Assembly (NCBI RefSeq): GCF_907164915.1
Contig: NC_061866.1
Span: forward strand, 48,167,370 to 48,231,369
Length of the DNA: 64,000 nt
Origin: Impatiens glandulifera
Taxonomy: Eukaryota > Streptophyta > Magnoliopsida > Ericales > Balsaminaceae
Direction of reading: 5' to 3'
Under the pieces are notes generated by a model that saw only the letters and a program-made list of their open reading frames with translations, searched no databases and was not told the origin of the DNA. A program made the position numbers and the translations under genes. Below, piece after piece: positions 11,528-25,825 of this stretch (positions within the stretch are counted from its first letter, which is position 1; each line of letters begins with the position of its first letter).

Positions 11528-12332
11528 GGTAACTCTAACTCTAAGCGACAGTAAAATTTATTTTGCCCGAAGGTTGGTAACCAACGCCGAAAAAAATATT
11601 GTCAAATGATAAATATACAAATATGGTTAAAATAGTGAAAAAACATATAAATCATTACTTGTAAAAGGCCATCAGATTAAAGATAAATTTTAAAAACTTC
11701 TTTTAAAAAATATAAAAAAGAACTTTTCTCTTTCTAGAAAAAACTTTAGAGAAGTTAAAAAATCATTTTGTTCATGGCTCATCTGGTGGCCTTTTTTAAC
11801 ATCAGAGGTTACCTTGTTTCTTTTTCTATCACTCCGATTTAAATTTGTGTTGTGTTTTTGTTCAATATGACAATCTTTTTAGGCGAATCGGATTTTTCAT
11901 CTCATATTTTGTAATCAGAATAATACTCATAATCTTTAGTAGGTTGTCTGTTTCTCATACCTTCCAATCGTATTGGTGACAATTTCTCGAGTCCGTATTC
12001 ATCTATTTCTTTATAGTAAAGCAAATGATGCTGTCGGATCTGATTTTATTTATTTATTTTTCTTATAAGAAGTTTCTAAAATTTATTTTTCATCTAGAGC
12101 TCCTTTTACATGTATTTTCTAATGATTTTTATGGATTCCTTGTTATTTTGACCATATTTATAGATGGTCAATTGTTATTTGGTAGGTTACCAACCGTCGG
12201 GCAAAGATCAATTTTATTGCCGCTCAAAATTTTGGGTAGAGATTTGCGACAATGCTTAATTGGTTTGTTCGGCTTGCCCGCCTTCATCACTCATTGTTAT
12301 TGAATTCAAATGACTTTGTCTCTAGAGTTACC
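11528..12332. mobile_element. Probable non-autonomous TIR element
   Basis: The left end (GGTAACTCTA, then GCGACAGTAAAATT, then TTTGCCCGAAGGTTGGTAACC) is matched in inverted orientation by the right end (GGTAACTCTAGAG, then GCGGCAATAAAATT, then TTTGCCCGACGGTTGGTAACC). The right arm carries about 50 extra bases near its end. No convincing target-site duplication was found, so superfamily and exact ends are uncertain. The interior contains no recognisable transposase. Confidence 0.5.
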
Positions 12333-13899
12333 TTAAAAAAATAGTGTGATTGATGAATCAGTTTCATTAGAATTGTTTGCAAATCTATATTATGTAATTT
12401 CTATATTTGAATTTTTAGATATTATTTTATAATATTTACAAATTAATAATTTTTATGTAATTCCTTATTTGATTGAATAAGAATTAATTTCTTTATAAAA
12501 AAAATTACTAATGTTATAATGGGATATATTTTTTTGAAAAAATTAGTGAAGATGGCATCCAATCAGCTATATATTTGATCACATATACTATCATAGAAAA
12601 TACAAAGCAACTCCTTATTCTTTATGAAGTAGTAATATAATATTTGTGTGACTAGCATGACCCTCTTAGATTATAAGAATGAATATAAAATATTTAGGTT
12701 CTTAATTAAAACTCTCGTTATTTTAAATATTGTGAGTTTTTTTTTTTTTTTTTTGAGTTTATTATTTAGGTGACTAGCATAACCTCACAATTAAGATAAC
12801 TTTTAACCATAATTCTAAAATAAAAAATTAGAGCAATGTTCTGATAGAAAACCGGAACTGAAAATTCATTATTTTATTTTTTTGAAAAATGTCAACTCAA
12901 TATGATATAAATGAGAGTTTTTTTTTTTAAGTATAACTAATAGAAAAATGCTTTCTCTAACGATACTTAGTAATGGCGCTCTTAATAATACTTTTTATCA
13001 GTAACGGTTAATTATAACTGTTACCGTTAACCACACAAACATTACAAAATCACGATGTTAACATTCCAAAGTGTCAACACACATTAAAAAAAAACACTAA
13101 ACAAATTCAACCAGGTAATAATATATATTAGGAAGTTTGATGAACTTGTACACCGAAAATACATAATTTTGAATCAGGTGAGCATGCATATGGGGGTAAT
13201 TATTGGGTAAAATCAAATCCATTTTAACAGACTCAAACAAAATTCATTCATTTATTTTAGATTGTATGGTTTGAGTAAACTCATTTTACTCAAATTACAT
13301 TAATTTTTTTTTTTTTTTTTTGAAAGAGAACTAAAATTACATACAACTAATTAACAGTGTTTTAATTTATAAATTGACTTTTCCAGTCAAATTAAATTCC
13401 TTGTTAGTTAAACAAAAAACAAAGTCATCCCATTCGTTTTCACTCATGAGATTTGGGAATTTCATACTTTAAATCTTACGAAAATTTTGAATGTCTTTGT
13501 TGTAACAAATAAACTTGTTTGAAATATTTGATGGCGGATACTAATCAGTTTTGTCATATGGGTTATCAACGTTTTTTTAGATCCCAATCAAAATAACAAT
13601 TTGGCTTCAAATCTTTTAGATGTCCAAAGTTATTACTGCAAAATGTATGTTATGGACTTGTACGGTTTTGATCATGTTGCGCATGATCTACAATTGAAGA
13701 ATAACATATATATGGTGATCAAGGTTGAGATCATATATGTTATGATTGTGATCTCATAGCGAGGTTTATATAAATTTCGGTAATTTCATTTTGAAGAAAC
13801 AACAATTATTCTTATGCATGTTATGAGAAGGAACTAAAAAATTCGGAGTCTATTGATCTATATAAATTTAATAAGCTTAAATCAAAATAATTGTAAAAC
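12333..13899. other. AT-rich spacer, no gene seen
   Basis: Only AT-rich sequence with poly-T and poly-A runs was seen. A CACTAAACAAATTC at 13094 was considered as the left end of a CACTA element and not accepted. Confidence 0.35.
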
Positions 13900-14050
13900 G
13901 TCGCCAATACTAATGATGTAATGAAATGATTTATTGCGATTAAACGTCGCTATATAAGCGCCGGGTAGATAAATTATCGCCTACTTCTTCATATCCTCTT
14001 AAAGCGTCGGCAAATGACTTTGTTTGCGCCGGTTGCATTTTGTTCTAGTG
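13900..14050. mobile_element. CACTA-like transposon end
   Basis: Read on the minus strand the segment starts CACTAGAACAAAATGC. It then carries repeated GC-rich motifs (CCGGCGC, GCCGACGC, CCCGGCGC, GCGACG) spaced along about 130 bp. A CACTA terminus followed by subterminal GCGCCG/GCGACG repeats is characteristic of plant En/Spm-type elements. No partner end with a matching 3-bp duplication could be fixed. Confidence 0.45.
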
Positions 14051-16509
14051 TCAATAAATCAGTAAATGAAATTATATATATACAATGAAATTTCAACATA
14101 ATAATAATTAATTAATTTAATATATAATATCAAATTTATTTATTTCAAAATATTAGTTACACAAAATTATACATGCATTATAATTAAGTTTGAACAACCA
14201 AACAATTTAAAGATTCTATATTATAAAAATAAGACCATCAAGGCACTATAAAGAGTCAAACCCTAGGTCAACCATTAAAGGTAAGTGACCCCACCCAGCA
14301 GCTTCACCTGTTAGGACAATGTAGTTTCCTTCCCTTATTTAGGATTTTTTTTTTGAGTTATATCATGTCTAAGTTCGTGTTTCGGATTTACCCAAAAATT
14401 GTTGAACCCTAATTCTGAGTGTCGCATTGGTGCAGGCCCGACCCTGAGTGTTGGATATCGTTGGAAGCTTTGTACAACTTTTAGTTTTTTTAATAATTTT
14501 TTAAAATAATATAGAGACATAATAGTTTAACACACACGCAACAAGTCAGCGTGGGAATTCTGAACAACAAACAAATAAATAAAAAGAAACATTAAAAAAA
14601 AGCAAATAAAATTATGATAGCACTATTTACAAAAGTCAACAACTATATACAAATAAAGGGGTAACAGGACCATTAATAGTAAACATTTGGGCATGGACAG
14701 TTGGGAACGTAGTTCTCATTAATTGTCAATAAAGTGGTTAGTTCTTAGTTGGCTATAAACACTTAAATCATAAATAACTCAATATGGGTATAGAAGTCTC
14801 TCAAAAATAAAGTCATGATCAACATGTTGGGGTCTACAACTGCGCGACAAAAATAAAGAGCTTCATTAGTGACTATTATGGTTTCCAAAACTTGAAAATC
14901 ATCATAGATAAATATATTAATTGATGTTTATTGTTGTACTAATTAATCCCCACTCTATCATTCCAAAATACGGTTAGAACATCTCTAGGGGGGAGGCATG
15001 CATGCAGCCTTGTTCGGTTTTGGGTTATTTGGATAATCGGTAGATTATATTTCAAATAATCTAGTTTAGTATAACCAAAAGAAATACAGACACATTTAGA
15101 AATACATGGTTTGAATTTGAATCTAGATATGAACTTGTCAAGCGTTTGACTTAAATCACATTTAAATTATTAATGGGTATAAATTCTATTTGTGTGAGGA
15201 CAGTCGAACCACATTGATTTTTGTGGGTGTTAATGTTATAGTAGTAGGGCATAGTATACTATTCTATTATAATCTTATCCACAAAAATTATTTCTGATCA
15301 CTCACTAGCATGAACCATTTCCTTTTGTGAAGGAAAAGCAAATCAATTAAACCAAGTCAACAAAACCAACAAAAATAAATGTGTGCATAAGTACATACTC
15401 TGTGTAAATATTTTTCAACTTAAACTTCTTTATTTATTGTCTTTCGCGTGTGTAATTGACGAGGTTTAGAAAAATTCAAAGTCTTCAAGCTTGTTAAGGT
15501 GTCTTCTTATCAATTTATTTTTAAGTTATCTTTATTTTAACTTAAAGAATTTTGAGTGAGAATTGAACTTTTGTCATTTGATCTATCTTAATAGGTTATC
15601 TTGTCAAAAATTCTTTTCTAACCCAACTAGAAACAATTAACTTTGGTACTGACTAAATAATTGGAACTCACAAGATAATCTTGTCGAATTTGAGAATAAT
15701 GAATGAATAGAACATTTGGTTTTAGGTGGATCTACAAATTCTACATGGCATGCAAGAAACCTTTTTCCCAAAAACTGATAGAAAATATGGGGCTGGTTTG
15801 AAGACAATCGATATCTACCTTGGTTGTACAATAACATAACCGTGACTCCAATCAAAAGTCTTGTATTGTCGAAGTGTGGAGATGAATAGACTTAAAGATG
15901 AAATACCATTTTATCCAACAAAGAACAATAGAACATACACAAATAAGGATTATAACACTCAAAGTAAAATTCATCTGGTACTAGTCATTGGAGTGGACTA
16001 GCCACCATTCCGCCAGATCGCTTTCCATTTGTTCCGTGTTTCATTTGATCTTGTTTATTGATTTGATTGTGGTTTTGTGAGTATTTTTTCTTGTATATAA
16101 CTTATAAGATGTCGAATTAATTCTATCTCTCTATGGGAAGAACATGAGCCACTTAACATGGACTTAAATGAGAACTCAATTAAAGCGGCAACAAGTTTGG
16201 TGTAACTTTGTACTAAGAGATCAAAGTAAGGTATATAATTAAATACAAGTCCATTGTATTGCTTTTTTATTCGTTCAAAAATTACCACCAATTAACGCTG
16301 TTTTAAATAACCTAAAAGAGACATGTCCACAAAAAGTGTAAATTTTCTTAGTTTTGTGATCGGTCAGATATCTTTAATTATCTATCTACATATACATACA
16401 TTCATTATATGTAGTTGGAGTTATTTTGATTACAACTTATTTGACCCGTTTATTAATTATTTGTTTCAATTTATTTGTTAATTGGTCTAGAATATGACAT
16501 TAATAAAGA
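14051..16509. other. AT-rich spacer, no gene seen
   Basis: No open frame longer than about 75 codons and no conserved domain was seen. A weak tRNA-like stretch on the minus strand at about 15540-15620 (AGTTCAATTCTCA) may be an old SINE but is too degenerate to annotate. Confidence 0.35.
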
Positions 16510-16640
16510 AGATCCATTAGCTCCATAGTTAGTTGGTCTAAAGTGGTACTGAGTTTTATTCTCCTCTCTAGTCCTGAGACCCAATAACTTCATCTATTGT
16601 GTGTGATTATTTTCTACTCTTTGTAATTTTGTGTGCACGC
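16510..16640 (+). mobile_element. Possible degenerate tRNA-derived SINE
   Basis: A TTAGTTGGTCTAAAGTGG segment resembles a tRNA D-arm/box A, and GTCCTGAGACCC about 45 nt downstream resembles box B. Both depart from consensus. No target duplication was identified. Confidence 0.3.
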
Positions 16641-16884
16641 AAACCGAACTAGACACCGTGATCATAGATGAAAACAAATTGGTTAGTTTACTTGGATTAT
16701 TGAGCTAAAGTACAATTTAAGATTAATAATTATAACTAATAAAACTGTAACATACTTAAATTCAATCTAAGATCAATTTATTTTTATTAAATTAAGAATT
16801 GCATCAACAAATGACATAGGAGCCATATAGATTGAGTCACATGCTATATAAAACAAACAAATAACACTTTTACCCATGCTTAAA

Positions 16885-17012
16885 AAGGTGAATGCCGACA
16901 TATATGCGCCGCCATAAATTACCGATTATAATAATAGGGAAAGCTGTCCGTGACATATATGGCGGCGCATAAAATAATGCCGGTAAAGTAGTTTATCCGG
17001 TTAAGCTATGTT
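16885..17012. mobile_element. Inverted GCGCC-rich segment, CACTA-like relic
   Basis: ATATGCGCCGCCATA and its inverse TATGGCGGCGCATA lie about 60 bp apart in otherwise very AT-rich DNA, with further GCCGACATAT, TGTCCGTGACATAT and GCCGG motifs. A related patch (GGCGGCGGTACATTTTGGCGACAC) lies at about 17361-17385. The motif style matches the pieces at 13900 and 19868. Confidence 0.35.
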
Positions 17013-19867
<2,855 letters not shown>

Positions 19868-20048
19868 CACCAGAATAGAAAAACCTGAAAAAAAAATGAG
19901 AAAGAAAGGCTCTTACAATAATAATATAGGCTTTAATGTTACCGGCGTTAAATTAAGCGTCGCTAAAGCTTCCGCCGACAATATTCTGGAGACGGTTTTA
20001 TGCGCCGAAACATGTCTTTATTAGCGTCTCGAAAGTCTTATTATGGTG
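19868..20048. mobile_element. Small CACTA-like MITE
   Basis: It begins CACCAGAATAG and ends CTTATTATGGTG, an imperfect terminal inverted repeat of about 12 bp with a CACC(A) terminus. The interior carries alternating GC-rich motifs in both orientations (ACCGGCGTTA, GCGTCGC, CCGCCGAC, GCGCCG, GCGTCTCG), as in En/Spm subterminal regions. Length is 181 bp. The flanks are TAA and TGA, only two of three bases alike. Confidence 0.5.
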
Positions 20049-21420
20049 TGATATTCCTTTATCCCTTATTATATTTTATGAGTAACTATATTACTTGGAA
20101 ATTTGTGTTTAAGAAAGGCCCATCTTGATCATGAGTCTCTCTCAAACTGCTAGATTAATTGGGGGCGATAAAGAAGTAGATATTGAGTAGCAATCGTTTT
20201 TGTTAACAAGTAATTAATGCTTATATTATCATACATCATGTTAAATAATATTTGCCCAAAAAGAGAGGTCACTACATTATAATACAAAAAATACAAAAAT
20301 TCAAGTGACTCATGAAGTTTGTCAAACTAAATTCATTCTTAATTTTTGTTATCATTTGGGACCATTGTGGTTAACAATTGAAAAGTCCTACTTCCTTTTC
20401 ACTAGTGCTCGAAATGAGCTCGTATCGGTTCTTGTGAATAGAATTAGTTTTCATTCAGAACTACATATGTCACGTTACCACTTAATTATCATGGTTTGCG
20501 CATCGGGGTCTCTTACTAAGAACTTTCCACCACTTCGACCTCCATCTCAATGGACCACGGGTCAATCAAATTGGGACTCTATGAGACTATGACACCCTTT
20601 TATGTTGTCTAGGGTTTCCCATATGTAAACCTAAGATTCCCTCGGATTTATGCAGCCACACCCTTCTCAAAAAAAATCAAATGAACTATATTTTTATTCT
20701 GCTTTGTTTTCACCATGGGATATTTGATCTAATATAGTAAGATCGATTCTTACTTTTTGTGCAAGATCCTTACGGACCATCAATTAATAAAAGAATCGAT
20801 GAGCAATTAATTTCACGCCAAGTTGATGCCATAAATTAATTCCTATACCAATCTTAACTTTTCAATACACCATGTTGATGTATTATATAAGTATAGGTCC
20901 ATCATTTCTCACGACGTTTCAACAAGTATATATTGTAAAAAGCGAAATTAAGTGATTCTAATTACCAAACATGACAAGATCTTTTTTTTTTAGTGTCTTT
21001 ACCAAATTTGGTGTTAGATTACTTGAGATTTTTATTGTTTTTTTTAGAAAAAATCACTTTTGATAAAAAAAATATTATTTGAATTTTTAATGTGGTGAAT
21101 AATTATATTATCTTCTATATTTAATATAAAATAATTTTAATATTTAAATTTATAAATTCAACAATTAAGAAAAATAAATTCAATATCATACAAGCTGTGC
21201 ATGGTACACATATATAATAATTGGAGAGAGCAACTTTTTGTCCCATCATCATCAATCACTTAATAATAAAAATATCAAATTAATTTTTATTTTATTTTTA
21301 ATGAGGTTTAAATATTAAATATAAATTAATAATTTTGTAATTTAGTCAACTAATCCATTTTTCCATAAAATAAAAAATTCAAACCACAGTCCAAAAAATA
21401 CAAAATATCAAATATGTTTA
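20049..21420. other. Spacer, no gene recognised
   Basis: The part at about 20280-20680 is less AT-rich and has a 95-codon frame on the plus strand. It resembles no family I know and lacks a convincing gene context; it may be a retroelement fragment. The remainder is AT-rich. Confidence 0.35.
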
Positions 21421-21750
21421 GAAATTTGACGAAATGACCTTAAAAATAGCCTTAAATGCATTTATAACCCGCGCATAAATTAAATTGCGCAGATGATTAC
21501 TTCAAAATATTCTGACGAAATTATCCCATCGCAAAATCATCACACGAAGGGGTAAGATCGTCATGCGAAAGACAAGATCGTCACGCGAAGGGCACGGTCA
21601 TTCTGGACTTTTCATATATTTTTCTTTCGTGAGACGATTTCACCCTTCGCGTTACGCGACGGGGGTAATTTCGTCAGAATATTTTAAAATAATCAGATAT
21701 TTTAAAATATTCTAACGCATATTTAAGATCTTTTAGTGTCATTTTGACCC
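21421..21750. mobile_element. Inverted-repeat element with CGCGAAGG motifs
   Basis: The outer parts are inverted: TATTCTGACGAAATTA..CCC near 21510 answers GGGGTAATTTCGTCAGAATA near 21661, and the ends (GACGAAATGACCTTAAAAAT and its inverse near 21730-21750) also correspond. The centre repeats GATCGTCA.GCGAA.GG-like units. It has no coding sequence. No target duplication was defined. Confidence 0.5.
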
Positions 21751-22108
21751 ATTTTCCGTTTTAAGAAAATAGTATAGTGATAGATATTTGTCTCAAGCTA
21801 AAAAAAAAAAAAAAAATATGAAGAGAAAAAAAATATTAAATTAGCTATGCATGCATGCCCATATTCATGTGGTGGCCATTGGTCAATATTGAGATTTGAA
21901 GAATACTTTCCCTATCTCCTTTGATCAGGACTTTATACCAATCACATCAATTTCAAATTAAGACCTACTATCATCCTAGTGGCAAGGCCATTCAATAATT
22001 AATATATATATATATATGTGTGCATTCTCAAACATATATATACTAGTGTGTCTTATTCTATATAATTAATTTGCTCTCTCTAAGGGAAAAAAAACACTAA
22101 AGCTTAGC
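21751..22108 (+). promoter_or_regulatory. Upstream region of the RING-H2 gene
   Basis: AT-rich. TATATAATTAATTT near 22060 is a candidate TATA region about 50 bp before the ATG at 22109. Nothing else is recognisable. Confidence 0.35.
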
Positions 22109-22987
22109 ATGGGGTGGTTTTCATCTGGGTTTGGGAAGTTTTTGGTGTGGTCAAAAGACACTATTTCCGTATGGGTAGAAGAAGATGTCATGGAGACCAG
22201 TTTTAGAGCTTCTCTTCAAAAAGTTGTTTATGCTTTATTCTTATCCTTTCTTGCTTTAGGTAAGTACAGTATATATAATCGAACAAACATGAATTCATAT
22301 GCTCTATCACTAAATTAAACGATTATATGAATAATAAAGGAGGAGCAATAGTAGGAGGAGTTGTTGGAGGGATAAAAGGATATTCATCGTCGGTAGGGTT
22401 TCTGCGAGGAGCCGCAATAGGAGCCATGGCAGCTGCAATCTCTCTAATCCAGCTTTTGGAATTCTTAGCTCATGGAGAGCCATTTTCCAAGGTACATATC
22501 CCTCCACTTGTTGTCTACCATAAGGTAAGGCTAGTTAGACGGTCGCTTAAGATCATCCCTTCTCAAAGTCCCCAATAAAAAACATCGAACCACAAAATGT
22601 ATTAACATTATATTTAACATTAGCCTAATTAATCTCCCCCAAACTTCAGAACCGATCACTTAATTGATTCTATTTAGTTCATCCAAACTAATTAATTGGT
22701 GCTGGCTAAAAGAACAATTCAAAGTAAATAAATAAATAAATAAAAGTACGGTCTTGACAATATCTACCAATATTATTAATTAATCTATCATGACCAACAC
22801 ACAAAGATATTAGTTGTTGGGGATGAGGGTTAAAAGTAAATGTGTGGTAGGATGTCTCTATCACCACTCTTAATTCAATGTGATATATATGTCACATTCC
22901 TTCTAGTTAATTTCTTAATTTTATAAATAATATTTTAAGTTTAATTACTAATTGTGTATAATTAATTTACATGTCAACTCATATATT

Positions 22988-23072
<85 letters not shown>

Positions 23073-24217
23073 AAAGGATTATATTAATTAATTATTAAAA
23101 GTGATATATATCTCATGAATAATTAATTAGAATTAAGTATGCTTAGGTGAATTTTTTAAATAATCTTTTACATAGTCAAACATATATAATTTCACTTATT
23201 TTTCTTCAATCAAGTAATTAAATTCTTTATCAAAATATTAAAATATTTTCTATTTTAAATAATTATTTTTTATTTTATTATTATATATATATATATTTAA
23301 AAGTTCATAAAAAAATTTAAAATAAAATTTCGTTTAAACACAATAAAACAAAATACTATATAACATAACATCAGAAAAAATAAAAACAATAAGTACAGAG
23401 AAAAACTAAAGTGCACGCGTCGATGTGATCTTCAACCGACTTATCGACTTTCCAGAACGAATTTTATCATTATATTAATACTCTTAAAAAAAATTGCAAA
23501 ATTTTTTTTTTCTCAAAATCACTGTCACTCTTACCTTTTGAATAAGACATTACTAAACCAAACCTAATTACAGTTATACATGCATGCATGCAGCTTGGCT
23601 TCTTGCTCTCTCTATTGGATGGAAAGAACTTCAACGAATGGGTTAGTCCCGCTGTGCTCAAAGCCTATCAATGGATGGTAATTAATTTATATAATTTTAT
23701 GAATTACTTATTTGGATTATAAATTATAACTATACATATAATAATGTATTAATGTTTGATAATTAATTAATCAGATGGAGCCAGTGGAGAATATTATTAG
23801 TTTCGATGAAGATGATTATCATGTGGAGTTTAATATTGAGGGCAGAGAAATGAAAGGATTATCTGCTGATTATATAGAGACGTTGCCCAAGTATAAATTA
23901 ACCTCCCGTGTCGATCTTATGCTTAATAATATCACTAACAATAATAATAATAATAATGCTCGATCAACCAGCCATATTACATCGGGCAGCTGCTGCCCTA
24001 TTTGTCTTGAGGTTATAATTATTATAACTATTTAGATCTTTAATTTTTCACTAATCACTTAAGCCTAATTAATCATAAATTCTGAATTCAGGATCTTAGA
24101 GAAGGCGAGGTTGTACGGAAGTTGCCAACGTGTCGACATTCGTTTCATATGACATGTATCGATCAATGGTTGAGTCAATGCGGCTCTTGTCCTTTGTGCA
24201 GACAACAACTCCTTTAA
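22109..24217 (+). CDS. RING-H2 finger E3 ligase, NEP1-interacting protein type
   Basis: Five exons: 22109-22259, 22340-22491, 23594-23677, 23775-24011, 24092-24217, giving 249 residues. The N-terminus (MGWFSSGF) is followed by two hydrophobic stretches; the second has glycine-rich [13 protein letters not shown] and [19 protein letters not shown], typical of the NIP/ATL family membrane region. After an acidic spacer with an Asn run, the C-terminus carries the RING-H2: CPIC at the exon 4 end, then [14 protein letters not shown] and CPLC, all eight zinc ligands present. Such proteins are membrane-bound ubiquitin ligases; Arabidopsis NIP proteins interact with plastid RNA polymerase. Intron 1 is only 80 nt, and a shifted acceptor 3 nt downstream would remove one Gly. 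Intron 2 contains an (AT)n tract. Substrate unknown. Confidence 0.85.
22991..23067. repeat. (AT)n microsatellite inside intron 2 of the RING gene
   Basis: About 38 uninterrupted AT repeats. Confidence 0.9.
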
Positions 24218-25825
24218 TTTCCGATCTTTAATGACTATAAGTTTTAGAGATGTGCAAATTAGTTTGCTCGAATCGTGTGTGAATGATCGATCATCATGTG
24301 TGTGCACCAAATAATTTCATTTTATTAAGAAATGATTATTGTGTATATATATAATTGAAACATGATCGATCGTTTGATTAAATTAATGGCCTTTCCTCAA
24401 TCATTTCTGACATTCATTTATATCAATGCAGGTACTTTGTACTATTCATCCAAAATAATTCTTCAAAAAAAACAAAAGAAGACTATTCAACTCAAGTAAC
24501 AACAATTAATTAAGTATAAGTTGCTTAAATGCATGGTTATCTATATGTTGAAATGTCATGAATAGGAATTCATTTCAATCATGTTTCTAGGATTTACATA
24601 CCCATATACTTTGTTTGTTCGAGCCCCTATACCTAATCTAGCTAGAGAATGGTTTGAAAGATGATATATATGATGGATAATGTTTCATGTTTAATCGAAT
24701 TGATATCAACATTAATTTTAATTTTGCTCCATAACTTTTATAGTAGTGAAGAGCATAATAAGTGAAACGAAGAAGATAAACGTGTTAAAAAGAATGACAT
24801 AGAGGTGGATTCCGGGTGCAAGACCTACCGATTAAACCTAGCCTTGAAGAGGTAGTCTTTCCAATAAGAGGATTGAGCTAGTCAACTTAAACTATAACTA
24901 TAATTGAATATCTAGTTTAGTTTCTTCAACAATGTTTTCCAGTCGAAAATTGACTTTATATATTGTTTAATTAGGAACCTCACATTATGAGTAGATGAAA
25001 TGAATGATAATATTTTCAAAGATAAAAAATTATTGATAACTTTTAAATTTATTACAAAATTGACTTCACATAATTTGTATTTCTTTAATATTAGTACAAT
25101 GAAATAATAAATAATTTTCGCAAAGAAAGAAAAAGTCAAAGATATAATTCAAGTCATTACCAAATTGACTTGACATCATTTTTATTAATTTCTTTCTATA
25201 TTGATTTTTTTTTCTTTCAAGAAACAAAATATTTTAATATTTTAAAAAATAATAATTTAAAATAGAGGGTGTTTTAGTATTTTGGTTAATGAAATGAGTG
25301 ATGAGATGATTGAAAAGTAATTGATTAAAAAATTAATTTTGAATGAGTTTTTTTTAAAAAAAAAAACAGGCCTTAAGTTATAATAATCAAACAAATGATA
25401 GAAAGACAATGAATCTCACCCAAGAACATTAATTAAATTAGTTGTATATTATTATTTATTTATAATTAATTATATTAAATTAAATTTAATAATTAATAAA
25501 TAACACTACAAAATAATTTATATGAAGGAAATTGGTAATTAATTTCTGTAAAAATTTATTATATCTGGTACAATTACAGAGGGATTGCAGCCCTCATCCT
25601 TTATCTTTTCATAACGGCTCTTGTTGACTTCTTTATATGTAAGATAAATGTGGTCGGTCCCATATATAGTTACCGTTATTATTGTGTCAAACGCCGTCAA
25701 AAATTCAAACAACCCCAACGGCTCTATTCCAGCATTAACCCTCTTCTTCCCAACGTAGTCATTCTTTCTCTCAATCGAAGCGTGCGAAGAGAAACCTTAC
25801 TGACATCTTAAAATTTATTTCATCA
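24218..25825. other. Intergenic between RING and reticulon genes
   Basis: The 3' flank of the RING gene is followed by AT-rich DNA with a truncated Tourist-like MITE (25249-25372). The last 200 bp before 25826 have mixed composition, with CT-rich stretches fitting the 5' UTR and promoter of the reticulon-like gene. Confidence 0.4.
25249..25372. mobile_element. Truncated Tourist-like MITE
   Basis: It is similar along its length to the right half of the element at 44114-44377: AATAATTTAAAATAGA, then GTATTTTG.TTAATGA, then a terminal CAGGCC followed by TTA. The left half is absent or too diverged. Confidence 0.5.

Noticed and set aside
13094..14050. A complete CACTA transposon from CACTAAACAAATTC to TTGTTCTAGTG
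   Set aside because: The 3-bp flanks differ (AAA and TCA) and the left end lacks the GCGCCG subterminal motifs.
20305..20592. 95-codon frame as a gene
   Set aside because: No recognisable family, no promoter context, and it is bounded by repeat-rich DNA; left as unassigned.
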